DNA of 64,000 bases from Novosphingobium sp. AP12 (lineage in GTDB: Bacteria > Pseudomonadota > Alphaproteobacteria > Sphingomonadales > Sphingomonadaceae), in NCBI RefSeq assembly GCF_000281975.1, contig NZ_AKKE01000122.1, positions 1 through 64,000 of the forward strand, in the 5' to 3' direction. The notes below the pieces were generated by a model, which had not been told where the DNA came from, ran no database searches, and saw only the letters and a program-made list of their open reading frames with translations. Below, in pieces: positions 59,259 through 64,000 of this stretch. The stretch's first letter is position 1. Every line of letters starts with the position of its first letter. The position numbers and the translations under genes are program-made.

Positions 59259-61382
59259 TCAGCCGATCGCGCCGAGGCTGCGCAGGCGCGCGCGGGGGTG
59301 GATCTCGTTCTGCGAGAGCACGACGGTGGCGGGCCGCACCCGCTCGATGATCGAGCGCACGAAGGGCCGCAGTGCCGGGCTGGTCAGCAGGCAGGGAATT
59401 TCCCCCTGCCCGGCCAGCCGGTCGTACGTCTCGCGCACGGCGGCGATGAAGGCCTGGAGCTGCGAGGGCGCCATGGCGAGGTGGCGGTCGTCGCCCTGCC
59501 CGATGATCGCGTCGGCGAACGCCTCGTCCCACGCGAGGCCGAGCGCGACGATCGGGATCGTGCCTTCGAACGTATGCTGCGCCGAAATCTGCCGGGCGAG
59601 CCGGGCGCGGACGTGCTCGCTCACTTGCGTGAGGTTGGCGGTGATCGCGCAGGCCTCGGCCACGCCTTCGAGGATCGTCGGCACGTCGCGGATCGACACG
59701 CCTTCCGAGAGCAGGTTCTGCAGCACGCGCTGGACGCCCGAGATCGAGATGCGCGAGGGGATCACGTCGGCGATCAGCTTGGCCGATTCCTTGTGGACCT
59801 CGTCCAGCAGCTTCTGCGTCTCGGCGTACGAGAGCAGGTCGGCGATGTTGTCCTTGACGATCTCGGTCAGGTGGGTGGTGACGACGGTGCCGCAGTCGAC
59901 CACGGTGAGGCCCCGGAAGCCCGCCTCCTGCCGCATCTCCCGCTCGATCCACATCGCCGGCAGCTTGAACACGGGCTCCTGCGTGGGCTCGCCGCGAAGG
60001 CCGGTCTCGCCGCCCGCCGCGTTGATCACCAGCAGCTTGCCGATGCGCAGCTCGCCTCGCGCGATCTCGGTCTCCTTGACGAAGACGACGTATTCGTTGG
60101 CCTGGAGCGCCATGTTGTCGAGGATGCGGACAGACGGCAGCACGAAACCGTAGTCGATCGCCATCTGGCGGCGCAGCGCCCGCACCTGGTCGTCGAGGCG
60201 CGGTTCGGCGCTGGCGTCGTTGATGAGCGGGAGCAGGCCGTAGCCCAGCTCGATGCGCAGCGCGTCCATCTGCAGCGTGCGCGCAATCGGCTCCTCCGCC
60301 TGGGCGGTGGCCTGCCGCGCCTGCTCAGCCGCCTGCTCCACCCGGATCGCGGCGGCTTCGCCTTCCGCCTTCTTCGCCATCGTCCAGGCGAGCCAGCCGC
60401 AGAGGCCGCCGAACACCGCGAAGGGCAGGAAGGGCAGGCCGGGCACCAGCGCCAGCGTGCCCATCAGCGCGCCGGCGATGCCGAACGCCTTGGGATAGCG
60501 GCCCAGCTGCTCGCCCAGCGCCGCGCCGGTCTTGCCGACGACGCCGCCCTTCGACACCAGCAGGCCCGCCGCCGTCGAGACGATCAGCGCCGGGATCTGG
60601 CTGACGAGGCCGTCGCCCACGGTGAGGATCGTGTAGGTCGTGAACGCCTGCCCGAACGGCACGCCGTGGATCGCCACGCCGACGATCAGGCCGACGACGA
60701 TGTTGATCGCGGTGATGAGCAGCGCCGCGACGGCATCGCCCTTCACGAACTTGGAGGCACCGTCCATGGCGCCGTAGAAGCCGCTTTCCGCCTCGATCTC
60801 GGCGCGGCGCTCGCGCGCCTGCGCCTCGGTGATCGTGCCCGCGTTGAGGTCGGCGTCGATCGCCATCTGCTTGCCGGGCATGGCATCGAGGCTGAAGCGC
60901 GCCGCCACTTCGGCGATGCGGCCCGCGCCCTTGGTGATGACCACGAAGTTGATGACCACCAGGATCGCGAAGATGGTGAGGCCGATCACGGTCTCGCCGC
61001 CCATCAGGAATTCGCCGAAGGCCGCGATCACGCCGCCCGCCGCCGTGTGCCCCTCGTGCCCGTGCCCCAGGATCAGCCGGGTCGAGGCGAGGTTGAGGCC
61101 GAGGCGCAGCATCGTCACGATCAGCAGGATCGTCGGGAAGCTGGACAGCTGCAGCGGCTTCTCGATGAACAGCGCCGTCATCAGGATCAGCACCGATGCG
61201 GTGATCGACAGCGCCAGCCCCATGTCGAGCAGCCAGCCCGGCATCGGCAGGATGAGCATCGCGATGATGCCCCCCACGCCCAGCGCCAGCGCCAGGTCGC
61301 GCCCCGGCCCGAGGCGGGCGAGGATCGGCGCGATCCTGCCGGCGAGCAGGTCTTTCGTGGAGGCGTTGGGGGTCGAGGCCAT
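59259..61382 (-). CDS. flhA: Flagellar export gate protein FlhA
   Basis: A 707-residue protein. The N-terminal half has eight helices (from DLALALGVGGIIAMLILPMP). The FHIPEP region includes the segment VGDGLVSQIPALIVSTAAGLLV (about 255-276) and RFSLDAMPGKQMAIDADLNAG (about 165-185). The C-terminal cytosolic domain (about 350-707), which docks chaperones, has LRIELGYGLLPLI and LTSPALRPFVRSIIER. It forms the nonameric export ring. 50 nt after the flbD-like gene. Confidence 0.97.
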   Translation of the reverse strand: MASTPNASTKDLLAGRIAPILARLGPGRDLALALGVGGIIAMLILPMPGWLLDMGLALSITASVLILMTALFIEKPLQLSSFPTILLIVTMLRLGLNLASTRLILGHGHEGHTAAGGVIAAFGEFLMGGETVIGLTIFAILVVINFVVITKGAGRIAEVAARFSLDAMPGKQMAIDADLNAGTITEAQARERRAEIEAESGFYGAMDGASKFVKGDAVAALLITAINIVVGLIVGVAIHGVPFGQAFTTYTILTVGDGLVSQIPALIVSTAAGLLVSKGGVVGKTGAALGEQLGRYPKAFGIAGALMGTLALVPGLPFLPFAVFGGLCGWLAWTMAKKAEGEAAAIRVEQAAEQARQATAQAEEPIARTLQMDALRIELGYGLLPLINDASAEPRLDDQVRALRRQMAIDYGFVLPSVRILDNMALQANEYVVFVKETEIARGELRIGKLLVINAAGGETGLRGEPTQEPVFKLPAMWIEREMRQEAGFRGLTVVDCGTVVTTHLTEIVKDNIADLLSYAETQKLLDEVHKESAKLIADVIPSRISISGVQRVLQNLLSEGVSIRDVPTILEGVAEACAITANLTQVSEHVRARLARQISAQHTFEGTIPIVALGLAWDEAFADAIIGQGDDRHLAMAPSQLQAFIAAVRETYDRLAGQGEIPCLLTSPALRPFVRSIIERVRPATVVLSQNEIHPRARLRSLGAIG

Positions 61383-61432
61383 GGGCTAACGCGCAGCCCG
61401 GGCCGATGAAATCAAGATCACGAGCGGCAAGC

Positions 61433-61903
61433 TCAGGCCCCCGCCGCCAGCTCGTGCCGCATCGTCCCGCCCGCGAGCGAGGGCGGCACCGCCATCCCGT
61501 CCGCCAGGAACGAGCGCAGCTTGTTGCGCATGGTGCGCACCGAGATGCCCAGCATGACCGCCGCCGCGCTGCGGTTGCCGCGGCAGTGGCGCAGGGTCTG
61601 GAGGATCAGCTCGCGCTCGACATCGGCGATGGCCTGCCCGACGAGGCCGGAGACAGACGCGGTAACCGATCCCTGCCGCTCGCCGCGCAGCCGCGCGAGC
61701 ACGTCCTTGAGGTTCACGGCGAGGTCCACGACCACCACGTCCCCCTCGGGGCCGGACCATGCCTCCAGCGCGCCGGGCCCGGCGGTGTCCACGCCGATGC
61801 GCGCGGCCGAGCCGCGCACCATCTCGGTCGCGAGGCCCACCGCGTCGCCCAGTTCGCCGACCAGCACGAGGCGCGTGGCATCGGGTTCGCGGGCCACCGT
61901 CAC
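61433..61903 (-). CDS. FlbD-like regulator reduced to a Fis-type DNA-binding domain
   Basis: A 156-residue protein. The N-terminal half (about 10-75) has a receiver-like strand order (RLVLVGELGDA, GDVVVVDLAVNLKDVLARLR) but no obvious phospho-acceptor set. Residues 93-132 are a Fis/HTH_8 domain (DVERELILQTLRHCRGNRSAAAVMLGISVRTMRNKL), as found at the C-terminus of NtrC-type activators and of Caulobacter FlbD. The AAA+ domain (GAFTGA) that should lie between is missing. Its place between fliN and flhA is exactly that of flbD in Caulobacter. It could act as a repressor/activator without sigma-54 remodelling. Confidence 0.85.
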   Translation of the reverse strand: MTVAREPDATRLVLVGELGDAVGLATEMVRGSAARIGVDTAGPGALEAWSGPEGDVVVVDLAVNLKDVLARLRGERQGSVTASVSGLVGQAIADVERELILQTLRHCRGNRSAAAVMLGISVRTMRNKLRSFLADGMAVPPSLAGGTMRHELAAGA

Positions 61904-62265
61904 CCCTCCTTGCGGACGATTTCGGTGAGCGTGATGCCGAGCGTGGCGTCGATCAGCACGACCTCGCCGCGCGCGATGAGGCGGTTGTTGACGAAGATGT
62001 CGACCGGCTCGCCGACGCGGCGGTCCAGTTCCACCACCATGCCGGGCTTGAGGCGCATCAGGTCGCCGATATCCATGCGCGAGCGGCCGAGCACCGCCTG
62101 CACCTTCACCGGCACGTCGAACACGGCCTGAAGGTCGTCGGGCGAGGGCGCACCGGGCGGGCGCGGCGGCAGCGAGGTGGACCCACCGCCCGGCCCGCCA
62201 TCGGCGGGCATTTCCTCGGGCAGGTGCGCGGGGGCGAGCTGCCGGGGCTCGATCTCGTCGCTCAT
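61900..62265 (-). CDS. fliN: Flagellar motor switch protein FliN
   Basis: A 121-residue FliN. A Pro/Gly-rich N-terminal extension (about 1-45) precedes the SpoA domain (AVFDVPVKVQAVLGRSRMDIGDLMRLKPGMVVELDRRVGEPVDIFVNNRLIARGEVVLIDATLGITLTEI). It follows fliF by 10 nt and overlaps the flbD-like start by 4 nt. This is the canonical copy; a second, shorter SpoA protein is encoded at 34028. Confidence 0.95.
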   Translation of the reverse strand: MSDEIEPRQLAPAHLPEEMPADGGPGGGSTSLPPRPPGAPSPDDLQAVFDVPVKVQAVLGRSRMDIGDLMRLKPGMVVELDRRVGEPVDIFVNNRLIARGEVVLIDATLGITLTEIVRKEG

Positions 62266-62275
62266 CGGATACCTT

Positions 62276-63874
62276 TCACGTGTTCATCCACTGGCGGATT
62301 ACGGAGGCGGATTCCGCCGGATTGGCCGAGATCGTGTCGCCGATGCGCCGCAGCGCGGAGAGTTTCACGCGCCCGTCGACATGCGCGAGGGCGACGTCCT
62401 GGTCGAGCAGCGCATCGGCTTCGCCGTCGGCCTCCAGCTGCGCGTAAGTGACCGAATTGGCGAGTTCGCGCCCCGGTTCGCGGCGGTCGCCCGCCTCCTC
62501 GTCGTCCACCGCGCCGCTTGGCGGCGGCAGGCGCTTGGGCCCATTCGTGCCGCGCAGCATGCGGATGGCGAAGAGGACGATGCCGCCGACCAGCAGGATC
62601 TTCAGCACGTCGAGGATGCGGTCCACGGTGAGCCCGAAGGGCAGCCCGCCCTCAAGGCCGTCGAGGTCGCCCGGCGCGGCGAAGGGCATGTTCTCCACCA
62701 CCACGCTGTCGCCGCGCTGGCCGTCGTAGCCGACCGCGTTCTCGACCAGCCGCTGCAGCCGCTCGAGCTGCGGCGCGGGAAGGCCCTTCTCGCCGCCGTC
62801 GACCATCACCGCCACGGTCAGGCGCTTGACCTGCCCGGGATTGCGCGTCGCGACCTTCTGGGTGCGGCTGTTCTGGTAGGTGACGTCCTCGGAGGTCTCG
62901 TTCTGTGCCGAGCGGCGGGTGTCGCCGGGGGTGCCGCCGGGCGCCGTCTGGTTGTCGGGCAGCTGTGTCGCCACGCTGGCGCCCTGCGCGCCGGGGGCGT
63001 TCTCGTCGTTCTGGTTGCTCGATTCGACGGTGACCTGGTGCTGGATGACCTGCGCGTCGGGGTCGAAGGTTTCGGATTCCTCGCGAACCTGGTCGCGTTC
63101 GAGCACGGCGGAGACTTCGGCGCGGACCTTGCCGTGCCCGACGATCGGCTCGACCATCGTCTCGATCTGGTCGCGCAGGCGGGCCTCGACGGCGGCCTGC
63201 CGGTCCTCGAGGTCGCTCGCCCCGCCCTGCCCGCCGTCGCCGGCACGGGCCAGCAGCGCGCCGGTCTGGTCGACCACCGACACCGCCTCGGGCGAGAGGT
63301 CGGGCACGGCGGAGGCAACGAGGTAGCGGATCGCCTGGACCGCTTCGGCGGGGAGGCGGCCGTTGGTCTTGACGGTCACGGAGGCGGTGGCCTTGCGCGG
63401 TTCGGTCTCGAACATCGCGCGCTCGGGCATGACGACGTGGACCCGCGCGCGGCTCACCCGGTCGAGGCTTTCGATCGAGCGGACCAGTTCGCCCTCGATC
63501 GCGCGCGTCTCGTTGAGCTTGGCGCGCGAGGACGAGATGCCGAACGGTTCCTCCTCGTCGAGGACTTCGTAGCCGATCTTGCCGCCGAGCTGCTCGGAGG
63601 CCATCGACATGCGCAGTTCGGGCAGCTTGTCGACCGGGGCCATGATCGCCGAGCCGTCCGCCGAAAGCTGGAACGGGATGCTTTGCGCCTTCAGCTTCTC
63701 GGTGATGGTCGCGGCGGCGGCCGGGTCAAGGTCGGTATAGAGGTAGCCCATCGCGCTCTGCGGGGTGCGCGTCGCCATCCAGCCCAGGCCGAGCAGCAGC
63801 GCGAGCGCGACCGCGCCCATGGCCATGGCCCGGCGCATGCCGATCTGCCCGATGAAGTTGCGCAACGCGTCCAA
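62276..63874 (-). CDS. fliF: Flagellar MS-ring protein FliF
   Basis: A 532-residue MS-ring subunit. N-terminal helix (AMAMGAVALALLLGLGWMA, about 15-33), ring-building motifs (LYTDLDPAAAATITEKLKAQSIPFQL; SIESLDRVSRARVHVVMPE), an extended beta-collar region, a C-terminal helix (ILKILLVGGIVLFAIRML) and the cytosolic FliG-binding tail ending SANPAESASVIRQWMNT. The intact tail implies that a FliG exists in the cell although fliG does not follow. An exact TCCTATAAT box lies 48 nt upstream. Confidence 0.96.
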   Translation of the reverse strand: MDALRNFIGQIGMRRAMAMGAVALALLLGLGWMATRTPQSAMGYLYTDLDPAAAATITEKLKAQSIPFQLSADGSAIMAPVDKLPELRMSMASEQLGGKIGYEVLDEEEPFGISSSRAKLNETRAIEGELVRSIESLDRVSRARVHVVMPERAMFETEPRKATASVTVKTNGRLPAEAVQAIRYLVASAVPDLSPEAVSVVDQTGALLARAGDGGQGGASDLEDRQAAVEARLRDQIETMVEPIVGHGKVRAEVSAVLERDQVREESETFDPDAQVIQHQVTVESSNQNDENAPGAQGASVATQLPDNQTAPGGTPGDTRRSAQNETSEDVTYQNSRTQKVATRNPGQVKRLTVAVMVDGGEKGLPAPQLERLQRLVENAVGYDGQRGDSVVVENMPFAAPGDLDGLEGGLPFGLTVDRILDVLKILLVGGIVLFAIRMLRGTNGPKRLPPPSGAVDDEEAGDRREPGRELANSVTYAQLEADGEADALLDQDVALAHVDGRVKLSALRRIGDTISANPAESASVIRQWMNT

Positions 63875-63922
63875 GCCCGCCCTCTAAGTTCAGCGGCGTC
63901 GCTCCCCTGCGTCGCCACGAAC

Positions 63923-63931
63923 ATTATAGGA
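63923..63931 (-). promoter_or_regulatory. Flagellar box upstream of fliF operon
   Basis: Read leftward: exact TCCTATAAT, 48 nt before the fliF start codon. Confidence 0.7.
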
Positions 63932-63968
63932 TGAGAGCTAGGCAAGACTTGCCGGGCGGCGGAAAAAC

Positions 63969-64000
63969 TTACTCTGCGGCCTCGGCCAGTTGCACGACCG
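63969..64000 (-). CDS. Partial gene at right edge (last 9 codons)
   Basis: A frame that enters from the right edge ends in VVQLAEAAE followed by TAA at 63969-63971, upstream of fliF and in the same direction. Too short to identify. It could be another flagellar or regulatory gene; the frame is chosen only because it terminates cleanly ahead of the fliF promoter region. Confidence 0.35.
   Translation of the reverse strand, partial: VVQLAEAAE

Noticed and set aside
58572..61409. A 945-codon open frame opposite fliK and flhA
   Set aside because: Compositional shadow of flhA and fliK in GC-rich DNA; repetitive Arg/Asp/Gln translation with no domain.
63935..63965. Sigma-54 promoter upstream of fliF (GGCAAG-TCTTGCC)
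   Set aside because: The GG and GC elements are 8 nt apart rather than 10; it is more likely a short palindrome.

Overview
This GC-rich window reads as chromosome from an alphaproteobacterium, most likely a sphingomonad (Novosphingobium/Sphingomonas-like). This is inferred from FlaF/FlbT, a MotE-family protein, the fliL-fliM-MotE operon and the fliF-fliN-flbD-flhA gene order, all alphaproteobacterial traits, and from sphingomonad-style gene content. No species can be named from the sequence alone.

Region 1 (about 0.4-30.5 kb) is housekeeping and metabolic DNA in short operons. It holds a tandem amidohydrolase pair, one member with a degenerate metal site, and a POT-type peptide transporter. 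Next come ihfB, tRNA-Leu(UAA), a double-PilZ protein, a lipoprotein MsrB, an ABC exporter pair and queG. They are followed by a ferredoxin-reductase-like flavoprotein, an LLM flavin enzyme, an alpha/beta hydrolase, a GT39-like glycosyltransferase, a small XRE/membrane cassette and thrS with an overlapping spermidine-synthase-like gene. The region closes with a bestrophin channel operon, agmatine deiminase with an M28 peptidase, glnE with a BCP peroxiredoxin, a DUF455 ferritin-like protein, an M23 peptidase and a single-domain PilZ protein.

Region 2 (about 30.8-64 kb) is a large flagellar cluster built of divergent operons: flgC-fliE-fliQ-fliR-flhB; fliN(short)-fliO-fliP; motA-motB-fliL-like; flaF; a divergent sigma factor; flbT-fliI-fliJ-transglycosylase; flgE-flgK-flgL; a small membrane protein plus a TPR protein; a secreted FliL-like protein; fliL-fliM-DUF6468-motE; flgF-flgG-flgA-flgH; flagellin; and fliF-fliN-flbD-like-flhA-fliK-flgD. 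Together these encode the export gate, MS ring, part of the C ring, rod, hook, hook junction, L ring, filament and stator. I did not find flgB, flgI, fliG, fliH, fliD, fliS or any chemotaxis gene; they must lie outside the window or be too divergent for me to recognise.

The most interesting signal is a shared AT-rich box, TCCTATAAT (reverse ATTATAGGA). It sits in the short gaps in front of nearly every flagellar transcription unit, usually 20-70 nt before the start codon and in the direction of transcription, sometimes as a perfect palindrome serving two divergent operons. It looks like a -10 element without a -35 partner, and I see no sigma-54 -24/-12 promoters. The cluster also encodes a sigma-70-like protein with a clear region 2 but no recognisable region 4, and an FlbD-like regulator reduced to a Fis-type DNA-binding domain without the AAA+ domain needed to activate sigma-54 polymerase. 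My inference is a rewired flagellar transcription circuit in which this sigma-like protein reads the box; this is not proven here.
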